Source: AP-15 sp963814865 (lineage in GTDB: Bacteria > Pseudomonadota > Alphaproteobacteria > ATCC43930 > CGMCC-115725). Taken from it: a stretch of 64,000 nt of DNA. Each line of letters starts with the position of its first letter. Position 1 is the first letter of the stretch. Below the pieces are notes generated by a model. That model was not told the DNA's origin and did no database searches. It worked only from the letters and a program-made list of their open reading frames with translations. Positions 52,635 through 63,894 of the stretch are shown one piece after another. The translations under genes and the position numbers were made by a program. The DNA lies in the NCBI GenBank assembly GCA_963814865.1, contig CAWFEN010000004.1, positions 1 through 64,000 of the forward strand, read 5' to 3'.

Positions 52635-53696
52635 ATGGGCGAAATTCTCGGCATCGGGGTCACGCATTTTCCGGGTCTGATGCTGCCCGACGCCTATATG
52701 AGCAGCTTTCTGACCCGCACGCTCAAAAGCGACCGCATACCCGCCGAATTGAAGGACCCGGCCCGCTGGCCCGAGCCGCTGCGGCGGGAACTGGCCGCCA
52801 ACCAGGACGGCAGCGCCGCGGCCGAGCATCGCCGCCGGCTGGTCGGCGGGTTCCGCGCGGCGCGCCAGGCGCTCGATGCGTTTGCGCCCGATTTGGTGCT
52901 GATCTGGGGCGACGACCAGTATGAGAATTTCCGCGAGGACGGAGTCCCGTCATTCTGCGTGTTCGCGCTCGACGCGGTCGATTGCCGTCCGTTCGCGCGG
53001 CCCGGCCGGGCCGAACTCGGCAATGTCTGGGGCGAAGGGCCGGACAAGGTCGTGCGGGTCGAAGGGCACCGCACCGCCGGCTCCTGGCTCGCCGCGTCAT
53101 TGATCAAGGCCGATTACGACGTCAGCTACGCCTACCGGATGCGGCACGAGCTGGGCCTGCCGCATGCCTTCATCAACACGATCCTCTATCTCGACTACGA
53201 CCGGCAGGGCTTCCCCTATCCGGTGGTGCCGTTTCACGTCAATTGCTACGGCTCATCGGTCATCGCCAAGCGCGGCAGCAGCGCGCATCTGACCGGCGAG
53301 GCCGATCCGAACGCCATCGATCCGCCCGGTCCCAACCCGTCGCGCTGCTTCGATGTCGGCGCGGCGGTCGCCCGCGCATTGGCCGACAGCCCGTGGCGGG
53401 TGGCGCTGATCGCCTCGTCGAGCTGGTCGCACGCCTTCCTGACGGCAAAGCACCACTGGATCTATCCCGATATCGACAGCGACCGGGCGCGTTTCGATGA
53501 GCTGGCCTCCGGCAATTCCGCACGCTGGCGCAACCTCACGACCGAGCAGATCGAGGATGCCGGCCAGCAGGAATTCCTGAACTGGGTCTGCCTCGCCGGG
53601 GCGATGACGGCACTCGGCCGCAAGCCCGAAATCGTCGATTACATCGAATCCCACCTGTTCAACTCGAACAAATGCTTCGCCCTGTTCCGGCCGTAG
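52635..53696 (+). CDS. Class III extradiol dioxygenase-like (LigB fold) protein
   Basis: 353 aa. It belongs to the LigB-like superfamily: GIGVTHFPGLMLPDAYMSSF with the metal His11, VLIWGDDQYENFREDG and later VALIASSSWSHAFLTAKHHW with another conserved His. Non-heme iron would ring-cleave a catechol-type substrate, though this longer branch is uncharacterised. GGGAGGACAGG precedes the ATG. It is not adjacent to the ligAB pair 2.5 kb away but may belong to the same aromatic-acid theme. Confidence 0.8.
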   Translation: MGEILGIGVTHFPGLMLPDAYMSSFLTRTLKSDRIPAELKDPARWPEPLRRELAANQDGSAAAEHRRRLVGGFRAARQALDAFAPDLVLIWGDDQYENFREDGVPSFCVFALDAVDCRPFARPGRAELGNVWGEGPDKVVRVEGHRTAGSWLAASLIKADYDVSYAYRMRHELGLPHAFINTILYLDYDRQGFPYPVVPFHVNCYGSSVIAKRGSSAHLTGEADPNAIDPPGPNPSRCFDVGAAVARALADSPWRVALIASSSWSHAFLTAKHHWIYPDIDSDRARFDELASGNSARWRNLTTEQIEDAGQQEFLNWVCLAGAMTALGRKPEIVDYIESHLFNSNKCFALFRP

Positions 53697-53796
53697 CGGA
53701 CCGCTGATCGGCGCTCCGCGTCGTCGAGCGGAGCCCGACGCAACCTTGGGCACGATGCGGCGTTTCTCCTTCAAACCCTTCGAAGGAGTTTCCCGC

Positions 53797-55897
<2,101 letters not shown>

Positions 55898-56229
55898 TGC
55901 GGGATGTCATGGCCTGGCGCGGACGTCCCGCGGGCACAAGAGCCACACCCGCCGCTCGTCATGCTCGTGGGGCGTGCCGGCACCACGCGGCGCAACTCCT
56001 TCGATCGCCTGCTCCGGACCGGGTCGGCGCCGCGCTTCCGGGTGCTAGGGGAAGCACTTCTAACGCTTAGCACCCGTCCGCTTTCCTCTTCGTCATTCCC
56101 GCGAAAGCGGGAACCCAGGGCCTGCCCTGGCTTGAACAGGGGGCGGCAGGCGCCGAGCGCTTGCCCTGGACCCCCGCCTGCGCGGGGGCGACGGTCGGGA
56201 GGTATGGGAGTCATCTGTCAGGTTAGTAG
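55898..56229. other. Intergenic stretch with palindromic repeat element
   Basis: Between convergent katE and ligB. No gene is seen. The right half holds a cluster of three hairpins annotated separately; the left half (55898-56090) shows nothing recognisable. Confidence 0.6.
56096..56188. repeat. Palindromic intergenic repeat element
   Basis: Three adjacent perfect hairpins: TTCCCGC-GAAA-GCGGGAA (56096-56113, GNRA loop), CCAGGGC-CT-GCCCTGG (56115-56130) and CCCCCGC-CTGC-GCGGGGG (56171-56188). This arrangement is typical of repetitive extragenic elements scattered in alphaproteobacterial genomes, here between converging genes, where it may also terminate transcription. Confidence 0.8.
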
Positions 56230-57060
56230 CTAGGCGTCCTCGTAGACGACGACGCCGTAGCCGAGGGTCGCCGGCGCCGCATAGAAGCGGTGGATACAGC
56301 GCACCGCGCCAGAAAGCGCGCCGCGCATGCCGAGCCACATGATCATCTCGACCCCCTCGGCGCCGCCGCGTTCCATATAGGCGTGATGGTCGAGCCCGGT
56401 CAGCTCCTCCGGCTCGGCTTCGAGCAGGTCCAGGAATTCGTTGTCCCATTCGGGGTTGATGAAGCCGGCGCGGGCGCCCTGCACCTGGTGCGACAGGCCG
56501 CCGGTGCCGACCACCGCGACCCTGACGGCGCGCGGATAGCTCTCGACCGCGCGGCGGATCGCCCGGCCGAGCTTCCACAACCGCCGCGCCGTCGGCAGCG
56601 GATGCTGGATGACGTTGACCGCAAGCGGCACGACCGGCGCCGGCCACGGCCGGTCCCACAGCAGGGGCAGCGGTCCGAGGGCGCCGTGGTCGAGCGCCAT
56701 TTCCTGGCAGATCGTCGGGTCGAACTCGTCCTCGATCAGCGACCGGGCGAGGTGCCAGCCGAAATCCGGATCACCCGCGAGATCGGGCAGGTCGCGCTTG
56801 CCCCAGCCCTCATCCGCCTGGCCGTGCCGTTCGCCGACGCCGAGGGCGAAGGTCGGATAGGCGTCGAAGAAGAACCGGTTCACATGATCGTTGTAGATCA
56901 GGATCATCAGGTCAGGCGCGGCGCGTTCCAGCCATTCCTTGGCCGGCATGTAGCCGCCGAAGATCGGCGCCCAGGCCGGATCCTGCTGCCAGCCGCGGTC
57001 ATAGGCATGCGCCAGCCGCGGCGAATGCGAGGTGCCGATGCCGCCGATGATATGCGCCAT
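56230..57060 (-). CDS. ligB: Protocatechuate 4,5-dioxygenase-like beta subunit
   Basis: 276 aa. Class-III extradiol dioxygenase catalytic subunit: GGIGTSHSPRLAHAYDRGW with the metal His12, LMILIYNDHVNRFFFDAYP with another ligand, and FYAAPATLGYGVVVYEDA as C-terminus. It cleaves protocatechuate or gallate-like catechols between C4 and C5 using Fe(II). It is slightly shorter than Sphingobium LigB. ATG lies 1 nt past the ligA stop, so the two are translated as an alpha/beta pair. No ligC/ligI or other ring-cleavage genes are within the window. Confidence 0.82.
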   Translation of the reverse strand: MAHIIGGIGTSHSPRLAHAYDRGWQQDPAWAPIFGGYMPAKEWLERAAPDLMILIYNDHVNRFFFDAYPTFALGVGERHGQADEGWGKRDLPDLAGDPDFGWHLARSLIEDEFDPTICQEMALDHGALGPLPLLWDRPWPAPVVPLAVNVIQHPLPTARRLWKLGRAIRRAVESYPRAVRVAVVGTGGLSHQVQGARAGFINPEWDNEFLDLLEAEPEELTGLDHHAYMERGGAEGVEMIMWLGMRGALSGAVRCIHRFYAAPATLGYGVVVYEDA

Positions 57061-57061
57061 G

Positions 57062-57361
57062 TCAGTTCTCCCCGCGCATCTGTTTCTGCATGTCGGCGAC
57101 CGACTGGCCGACCGTCGCGCCGATCTTCAGCAGCAGGTAGATGTTGCCGCCCTGCGCCAGCATCGCCGCCCAATCGCGCCGCCGCACCGCCTCCCGCTCG
57201 GCCTCGCTCAGCCCCATCGCCGCCATATACCCGGTCTCATCGGCGCAAAAGCGCGCGCGATTGCCGGGATCGGACAATGACATGGCCATGCGGTTGAGCC
57301 GATAGCCCTGCCGCGAGCGCTCCCCGGTAAAGACCGTCGTCCCCGGAATCTCCTGGCTCAT
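57062..57361 (-). CDS. ligA: Protocatechuate 4,5-dioxygenase-like alpha subunit
   Basis: 99 aa helical protein that caps the beta-subunit active site. Signature: SRQGYRLNRMAMSLSDPGNR, MGLSEAEREAVRRRDWAAML and AQGGNIYLLLKIGATVGQSV, typical LigA. ATG 57361 is preferred over 57385 because the family starts at this point. Forms an operon with ligB; hepT lies 53 nt upstream on the same strand. Confidence 0.85.
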   Translation of the reverse strand: MSQEIPGTTVFTGERSRQGYRLNRMAMSLSDPGNRARFCADETGYMAAMGLSEAEREAVRRRDWAAMLAQGGNIYLLLKIGATVGQSVADMQKQMRGEN

Positions 57362-57414
57362 GCTGCCACCTGCTCGCCAACTCATTTACCGGCAGAACCT
57401 AACCAATGCGCCGC

Positions 57415-57828
57415 TTATTTGCCAACCTCCGCGGCGGCGGCGCGCTGCTGCAAGGCATCGAGCCAGCGATGCAGCAAAACGGCGTGCGCCGGCAAATGCG
57501 ACGCTATCGTCTCGCCGATCGACAGCCGATACATATGAACCGTGAGGTTCCTCTCGACAGCTAGCGTCTGCGCGGCCTCCGCGTCGGAATCGCTGAGCCA
57601 GCCGACCTGCCGGCAGGCACGGATCGCGCTACCGGGCGACCCGACCTCGATGCGTTCGCTTTGTTCGAGGAGCAGCGCGGCGGCTTTCCAAATCGCCTCG
57701 AAAGTATAGACAAGTCGCAGGATCGCGCCGTCGCGCTCGGCCACCGAAAGGTCATTCCGGCCGGCCAATTCTTCGAGCGTTGCAAGCGCGGCGACTGCCT
57801 CGGCCAGGTGTTGTTTCAGCTCCGCCAT
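57415..57828 (-). CDS. hepT: HepT-like HEPN ribonuclease toxin
   Basis: 137 aa, all-helical HEPN protein. The RX4HXY motif is exact: R93-NLTV-H98-M-Y100. In characterised HepT toxins Arg and His form the RNase site and the Tyr is polyAMPylated by the cognate MntA. The start MAELKQHLAE overlaps mntA by 13 nt. Its Asp/Glu-rich first helix matches the nucleotidyltransferase substrate-binding (HI0074) family. Confidence 0.85.
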   Translation of the reverse strand: MAELKQHLAEAVAALATLEELAGRNDLSVAERDGAILRLVYTFEAIWKAAALLLEQSERIEVGSPGSAIRACRQVGWLSDSDAEAAQTLAVERNLTVHMYRLSIGETIASHLPAHAVLLHRWLDALQQRAAAAEVGK

Positions 57829-58175
57829 TTGATGCCCTCGCGGCGGATTACATCGACCCATGCCGGATCGACCCGACGCAGATCGACCAGATCGACGTAG
57901 TAAGGGACGGTGCTCTCTTCGATGTCGGCGGCGAGCATCGCAAAGAAGGCGTCGGGAAGCTCGTCGCGCGGCAGGATGCCGATGTCGATGTCACTGCTGT
58001 GGCGCACGTCGCCTCGCGCGCAGGAGCCGAACAGCCAAACCTCGGCCTGACGCTCGCCAAGTGCGGTCAGCACTATCCGTCGTAACTTCTCGATGGCCCG
58101 TTTCCGAACCGGGTTCACGCGTTCAGCCGATCTTAGCATGCGGCTTGCCCGGACTGGATGTCGCCGCTCAATCAT
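57816..58175 (-). CDS. mntA: MntA-like minimal nucleotidyltransferase antitoxin
   Basis: 119 aa with the exact GSX10DXD nucleotidyltransferase motif, LFGSCARGDVRHSSDIDIGI (Gly50-Ser51, Asp62, Asp64). In MntA-HepT systems MntA AMPylates and inactivates HepT. ATG 58175 overlaps the stop of the upstream orphan by 8 nt (ATGATTGA); ATG 58139 (MLRSAERV) would shorten the leader and remove the overlap. GC content is high like its host, unlike the upstream gene. Confidence 0.85.
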   Translation of the reverse strand: MIERRHPVRASRMLRSAERVNPVRKRAIEKLRRIVLTALGERQAEVWLFGSCARGDVRHSSDIDIGILPRDELPDAFFAMLAADIEESTVPYYVDLVDLRRVDPAWVDVIRREGIKWRS

Positions 58176-58827
58176 TCACATCCCATCCCAGAAGCACTTT
58201 GTCGAGTGCTCTCGGGCTTAGATGGCATCCGATCAGTCCGCTCAAATCTGCTTCGAGCTGCTCGCAACGTGCTGTAAATCTAGCATAAACGGGATCGGTG
58301 CCCTCACACTTTGTTTTGAAACGAGTATTCTTGCTAAATTTCGCAAGGATTTTTGTTACTGCTTTATCAGCACGACTATCGAATATATAAAAGTCTTCTG
58401 GAAAATGAAAATGTAGGTATTTGGAGGCAAAGGATCTCTTTTCAAGACCAGATATGCATTTTAGTAGATTTTTTAAGTTATTGTGAAGTTGCAGGGCGTA
58501 TGAGCGACGCTGCTGACTCTCTTTAATTCTGAATTCACCAAACCACGTATCTATACCTGATCTCAAAAAGCAGGGGCCAACTAACTCCTTATAGAATTTG
58601 TCTCCAAGGGCGTTGCCCTTTTTTCGCCGTCGCTCGATCGCGGTCGCGTAGGCGCGGCCTATAAGCCAAACTTTCGCAATGATAACATCCGGTCGCAAGT
58701 GATTTGGATACTCTGCGCAAAGCCTATAAAGAACTTCATTACCGAGATCCCAAACGGTCGCCTGAGGACCTTCCAACGCCCCCGAGACGAAGCCGCGCAG
58801 CTTTTCCCATTCGCACTCGGCCTTCAT
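58168..58827 (-). CDS. AT-rich orphan gene of unknown function
   Basis: 219 aa, no recognised family. N-terminus MKAECEWEKLRGFVSGALEG; a conserved-looking centre RSFASKYLHFHFPEDFYIFD, then SRADKAVTKILAKFS; many Lys, Phe and His and no membrane helix. From about 58220 to 58700 the DNA is AT-rich, quite unlike its neighbours, a sign of transfer. The ATG at 58827 lies 5 nt past the uvrA stop, and the 3' end overlaps mntA. I prefer this start because it begins right after uvrA; the longer frame overlaps uvrA fully. Position suggests a third partner of hepT-mntA. Confidence 0.6.
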   Translation of the reverse strand: MKAECEWEKLRGFVSGALEGPQATVWDLGNEVLYRLCAEYPNHLRPDVIIAKVWLIGRAYATAIERRRKKGNALGDKFYKELVGPCFLRSGIDTWFGEFRIKESQQRRSYALQLHNNLKNLLKCISGLEKRSFASKYLHFHFPEDFYIFDSRADKAVTKILAKFSKNTRFKTKCEGTDPVYARFTARCEQLEADLSGLIGCHLSPRALDKVLLGWDVND

Positions 58828-58832
58828 CTCGT

Positions 58833-61689
58833 TCAGCCCGCCCGGCGGCGCTGGGGCGGGCGGCGGGCGAGGTAGGGGCGGAGGTAGTCGCCGGTGTAGC
58901 TGGCGCTGCTTGCGGCGATGTCCTCGGGGGTGCCGGTGGCGACGATGTGGCCGCCGGCGTCGCCGCCTTCGGGGCCGAGATCGATGACCCAGTCGGCGGT
59001 CTTGACGACTTCGAGATTGTGCTCGATGACCAGGACCGTGTTGCCGGTCTCGACCAGCGCGTGCAGCACTTCGAGCAATTTGCGCACATCGTCGAAATGC
59101 AGCCCGGTGGTCGGCTCGTCGAGGATGTAGAGGGTGCGGCCGGTGGCGCGGCGCGACAATTCCTTGGCGAGCTTGACGCGCTGCGCCTCGCCGCCCGAGA
59201 GCGTCGTCGCCGGCTGGCCGACATGGATGTAGCCGAGCCCGACCTGCTGCAGGGTCAATAGCTTGTCGCGGATCGACGGCACCGCGCGGAAGAAATCGAC
59301 GCCCTCGTCGACGGTCATGTCGAGCACGTCGGCGATGCTCTTGCCGCGGAACAGCACCTCCAGGGTCTCGCGGTTGTAGCGCCGGCCGTTGCACACGTCG
59401 CACTGGACATAGACGTCGGGCAGGAAGTGCATCTCGATCTTGATCACGCCGTCGCCCTGGCAGGCCTCGCAGCGCCCGCCCTTGACGTTGAACGAGAACC
59501 GCCCCGGCAGATAGCCGCGCGACTTCGCCTCCGGCAGCCCGGCGAACCAGTCGCGGATCGGGGTGAAGCAGCCGGTATAGGTCGCCGGGTTCGAACGCGG
59601 CGTGCGGCCGATCGGCGACTGGTCGATGTCGACGATCTTGTCGAGAAACTCGACGCCTTCGAGCCGGTCGTGCGGCGCCGGCTGCTCGCGCGCATTGTTG
59701 AGCCGCTTGGCCAGCGCCTTGTACAGCGTCTCGATGATCAGGGTCGATTTGCCCCCGCCGGAGACGCCGGTGACGACGCAGAAGGTGCCGAGCGGGATCT
59801 CGGCGGTGATGCCCTTGAGATTGTTGCCGGTCGCCTCGACGATGCGCAGGATCTGCCCCGGATGGCCGGTGCGGCGGATCGCCGGCAGCGCGATCTGGCG
59901 GATGCCGGTCAAATATTGGCCGGTGATGCTGTCGGGATTGGCCATGATCGCATCGGGGGTGCCCTCGGCGACGACGTGGCCGCCATGAACCCCGGCGCCC
60001 GGCCCCATATCGACGACCCAGTCGGCGGTGCGGATCGCCTCCTCGTCATGCTCGACGACGATCACCGTGTTGCCGAGGTCGCGCAGCCGCTTCAAGGTCA
60101 TCAAGCAGGCGGCCGTTGTCGCGCTGGTGCAATCCGATCGACGGCTCGTCGAGCACATAGAGCACGCCGGTCAGCCCCGAGCCGATCTGCGAGGCAAGGC
60201 GGATGCGCTGGCTCTCGCCGCCCGACAAGGTGCCCGAGGCGCGCGACAGGGTCAGGTATTCGAGCCCGACATTCTGCAGGAAGCCGAGCCGTTCGTTGAT
60301 CTCCTTCAGGATGCGCTGGGCGATCTCGCGCTGGCTCGGGGTCAGCTCGGCATCGATGCCGGAGAACCAGTGCAATGCCTCGGAAATCGACAGCCGGGCG
60401 ATTTCGCTGATGTTGCGGCCGCCGATCTTGACCGCCAGCGCCTCGGGCTTCAGCCGGTCGCCCTGGCATACCTCGCAGGTCCGGGCGCTCTGGTAGCGGC
60501 CCAGCTCCTCCTTGACCCAGGCGCTGTCGGTCTCGCGAAAGCGCCGCTCCATGTTCGGCAGGACGCCTTCGAACGGCCGGTCGGTCGTGTATTTGCGCAG
60601 GCCGTCGTCGTAGGTCATCTGGATCGGCTCGCCGTCGGAGCCCGAGAGGATCGTCTGCCGCATCTTTTTCGGCAGCTCGGCCCACGGCGTGTGCATGCTC
60701 TGTTTGAAGTAGCGGGCGATGCTTTCCAGGGTCTGCGTGTAGTATTGCGACGAGGAATGCGCCCACGGGCTGACGGCACCCTCGGCGAGGCTGCGGCGCT
60801 CGTCATGGACGACGAGGCCGGCGTCGAAATAGAGCTTGGTGCCGAGCCCGTCGCAGGCCGGGCAGGCGCCGAACGGGTTGTTGAACGAGAACAGCCTGGG
60901 CTCGATCTCGGGGATCGTGAAGCCCGATACCGGGCAGGCGAATTTCGCCGAGAAGATCGTCTCCTCGCCCGAATCGGCGTTCTCGGCGATCGCGATGCCG
61001 TCGGCGAGGTCGAGTGCCGTCTCGAACAAATCGGCGAGCCGATTGCCGAGATCGGCGGCGACGACGATACGGTCGACGACCACCGCGATGTCGTGCTTCA
61101 GGTTCTTGTTGAGCGGCCGGACCTCGTCGAGCTCGACCATCTTGCCGTCGATCTTGACCCGCTGAAAGCCGCGCTTTTTGAGGTCGATGAACTCCTTGCG
61201 GTACTCGCCCTTGCGGCCGCGCGCGATCGGCGCCAGCAAATAGAGCCGCGTGCCCTCGGGCATCGCCATGACCCGGTCGACCATCTGCGACACGGTCTGG
61301 CTGACGATCGGCAGGCCGGTCGCCGGCGAATAGGGCACGCCGACCCGCGCCCATAAGAGGCGCATGTAGTCGTAGATCTCGGTCACCGTCGCGACCGTCG
61401 AGCGCGGGTTGCGCGAGGTCGTCTTCTGCTCGATCGAGATCGCCGGCGACAATCCCTCGATCGATTCGACCTCGGGCTTCTGCATCAGCTCGAGGAACTG
61501 CCGCGCATAGGCCGACAGGCTTTCGACATAGCGGCGCTGGCCCTCGGCATAGATGGTGTCGAAGGCCAAGGACGACTTGCCCGAGCCCGACAGCCCGGTC
61601 ATCACCACCAGGCTGTCGCGCGGCAGATCGACATCGACATTCTTCAGATTGTGCTCGCGCGCGCCGCGGATCCGGATCTGCTGCTGCAT
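58833..61689 (-). CDS. uvrA: Excinuclease ABC subunit A, frameshifted
   Basis: About 950 aa, DNA-damage recognition ATPase. First ABC: VVMTGLSGSGKSSLAFDTIY (Walker A), and its signature GTLSGGESQRIRLASQIGSG with LDEPSIGLHQRDN. Second ABC: VTGVSGGGKSTLIIETLYKA and TTLSGGEAQRVKLAKELSRR with ILDEPTTGLH. Zn-binding cysteine pairs: CPVSGF, CPACDGLG, CEVCQGDR, CEACQGDG and CDVCNGRR. A single extra base near 60104 breaks the frame between RLLD and TLKRLRDLGNTVIV. Gene order uvrA/ssb divergent is conserved in proteobacteria, though here a GIY-YIG unit and a protease lie between them. Confidence 0.95.
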
Positions 61690-61770
61690 GCCTCGAACTT
61701 AGCGCGGGACCGCCCCCGGCGCTACCGCGCCCGAAAGGAGCGGAGATTTCGACCGCAGCCGAAGAGCGTC

Positions 61771-61802
61771 CCCCGTGGCCGGGCTCGACCCGGCCACCCA
61801 CG
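61771..61802 (+). repeat. 32-bp palindromic element, left copy
   Basis: Contains GGCCGGGCTCGACCCGGCC, an imperfect hairpin, within a 32-nt unit. It recurs inverted at 62190-62221 with one mismatch, on the far side of the GIY-YIG gene. Confidence 0.9.
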
Positions 61803-61892
61803 CCTCTTTCGGAGACCGCGCGGTCGCGGCGAAGTCGTTGCCATGCGAGAAATTCGATGAAGCCTCGGCGCGTTGGAGGCAGATACCAACGG

Positions 61893-62182
61893 ATGACGGG
61901 CGGGTGGGTTTACATCATGACAAACCGGCCAAACGGCACGCTATACGTCGGCACCACGACGGGTCTCGCCCGGCGTGCCTGGGAGCATCGATCCGGCGTC
62001 GCCGCCAGCTTCACGAGACAATACGGCCTGCACCGCCTCGTTTACGCGGAGCGCATGAGGACATCCTCGCTGCGAAGCAGCGAGAGAGGAATATCAAGCA
62101 TTGGCCGCGCGCCTGGAAGGTTCAGCTGATCCTCAAGGACAACCCGAATTGGGACGATCTCTACGAGCAGCCTTCATCGTGA
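61893..62182 (+). CDS. Small GIY-YIG nuclease-like protein, frameshifted
   Basis: About 96 aa single-domain GIY-YIG protein (UPF0213 type). GGWVYIMTNRPNGTLYVGTT holds the two-strand GIY...YIG equivalent (VYIM...LYVG), ARRAWEHRSGVAA the catalytic Arg helix, and after a frame change near 62050 the frame continues HEDILAAKQRERNIKHWPRA with the conserved Glu region and ends DDLYEQPSS. ATG 61893 (MTGGWVYIM) matches family length; the longer start at 61857 is possible. The gene is bracketed by inverted 32-bp palindromes, a mobile-like arrangement. Confidence 0.8.
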
Positions 62183-62189
62183 GGCAATC

Positions 62190-62221
62190 CGTGGGTGGCC
62201 GGGTCAAGCCCGGCCACGGGG
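62190..62221 (-). repeat. 32-bp palindromic element, right inverted copy
   Basis: Inverted copy of 61771-61802, 31 of 32 bases identical, starting 8 nt past the GIY-YIG stop. It also lies just beyond the probable stop of the protease gene, whose open frame runs into it only because of a frameshift. Confidence 0.9.
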
Positions 62222-62245
62222 TAAAGCTCCTGGGTGTAGGGCCGC

Positions 62246-63273
62246 TCAAGCCGCCGGTCGCGGCGGGGTTTCGCGCGGGGTCACCGCGCACATCGAGCTT
62301 TTGCGACAGGCGCAGCACGGTGATCGGCATCGGCAGGCCCACCCGCTCCTCGGTCATCAGCCGGTGCAGCTCGTCGATGTCGGCGACCGGAATGCCGTCG
62401 GCGGCGACGATGATGTCGCCGGTCACGAGGCCGGCGGCGCGCGCCGCCCCGTCGGGCGCGGTCGACTGGATGCGCACCGCGGTCTCGCGGGGCAATTCAT
62501 GGAAGCGCACGACCCGGCGCGGCAGCGGCACGTTCTGCCCGGCGACGCCGATATAGCAGCGCCGCACCCGGCCGTCGCGAATGAGCCGCGCGGCGACGAA
62601 CTCGACCGTCGCGGCCGAGATCGAAAAGCAGATGCCCTGCGCCATGCCGATGATCGCGGTGTTGATGCCGACGACCTCGCCCGACGGCGGTGACCAGCGG
62701 CCCGCCGGAATTCCCCGGGTTCAGCGCCGCGTCGGTCTGGATCACGCTGTCGATCAGCCGGCCCGAGCGGGTGCGCAGCGAGCGGCCGAGGGCGCTGACG
62801 ACGCCGGCCGTGACCGTGCACTGAAAGCCGAACGGGTTGCCGATCGCGACCACCAGCTGGCCGACCCGCAGCCGCCGCAAATCGCCGAGCCGGGCAAAGG
62901 CGGGGGCCTCGCCGTCGAGCCGCAATACGGCGAGGTCGGTGTCGGGGTCGTCGCCGACCAGGCTGGCGCCGAGGCTGCGCCCGTCGGGAAAGGCGGCCTC
63001 GATCTTGCGCGCGCCGCTGACGACGTGGCTGTTGGTCAGCACATAGGCGTCGGGGGTGAAGACCACGCCCGAGCCGGCGCCGCCGGCGCCGTCCTTCATG
63101 CCGCTGACCTGGAGATGCAGGACGGCCGGGCCGACCCGGTCGACGGCGCCGATGACGGCGCGCGAATAGGCGTCGAGCAATGCCATATCCTCGGCCATGG
63201 CGGAGCCGGCCGGCGGGGCGGTGTTGATGTCGAGGTCGCCGAGGGGATCGCTGATCAGGGAAAAATCGGTCAT
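62246..63273 (-). CDS. HtrA/DegP-like trypsin-fold serine protease with PDZ domain, frameshifted
   Basis: About 340 aa. Catalytic triad: His83 in LTNSHVVSGARK, Asp113 in DDPDTDLAVLRL, Ser189 in ALNPGNSGGPLV. A PDZ domain follows (IQSTAPDGAARAAGLVTGDI and VADIDELHRLMTEERVGLPM). No signal peptide or membrane helix, so cytoplasmic unless unannotated leader residues are missing. An extra G near 62686 must be removed to join GPLVTAVG to EVVGINTAIIGMAQGICF. A second change near 62290 would give the ending VTPRETPPRPAA with stop at 62246; otherwise the frame runs on into the repeat to 62133. It is divergent from ssb. Confidence 0.8.
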
Positions 63274-63366
63274 GTCGGCTTTCGCTGAGTTTAAGAATGA
63301 AGTGGGAACAGGCGCCGGGTTTGATAAGATGGGCATCCTCGGAGACCACGGAAGGGCGGTGACCTC

Positions 63367-63875
63367 ATGGCTGGCAGCGTCAACAAGGTGATCCTGGTCG
63401 GCAATCTCGGCCGCGACCCGGAATTGCGCTCGACCCAGGACGGCAAGCGCATCGCCAATCTGGCGGTCGCCACCTCGGAGAGCTGGCGCGACCGGAATTC
63501 GGGCGAGCGCAAGGAGCGCACCGAATGGCACCGGGTGGTGATCTTCAACGAGCGGCTCGCCGAGATCGCCGAGAAATACCTGAAAAAGGGCGCCAAGGTT
63601 TATCTCGAAGGCGCCTTGCAGACGCGCAAATGGACCGATCAGGGCGGCCAGGAACGCTATTCGACCGAGATCGTGCTGCAGAATTTCCGCGGCGAATTGA
63701 CCATGCTCGACGGCGCCCCCGGCCGCGGCGGCGCGTCCGCCGCCCCGCCGATGGACGGCGGCTACGACGAAGGCTTCGGCGACGAGCCATGCCACCGCGC
63801 TCCGGTTCCGCCGCCCCGAGCCGCGGCAGCGCCCGCAAACCCGTCAACGATCTCGACGACGACATCCCATTCTGA
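63367..63875 (+). CDS. ssb: Single-stranded DNA-binding protein, frameshifted near C-terminus
   Basis: About 170 aa. OB-fold: AGSVNKVILVGNLGRDPELR, RIANLAVATSESWRDRNSGE, TEWHRVVIFNERLAEIAEKY and VYLEGALQTRKWTDQGGQER. A shift near 63787 in the Gly/Pro linker moves the conserved acidic tip VNDLDDDIPF into another frame, stopping at 63875; that tip docks DNA-repair partners, so the shift is most likely a sequence error. ssb and uvrA point away from each other, as in many proteobacteria. Confidence 0.93.
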
Positions 63876-63894
63876 TGGGAGGTGACGCCCTGCC

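Noticed and set aside
62133..62245. C-terminal extension of the HtrA-like protease through the palindromic repeat
   Set aside because: The other frame gives a natural ending with stop at 62246; the extension is translated repeat and GIY-YIG antisense.
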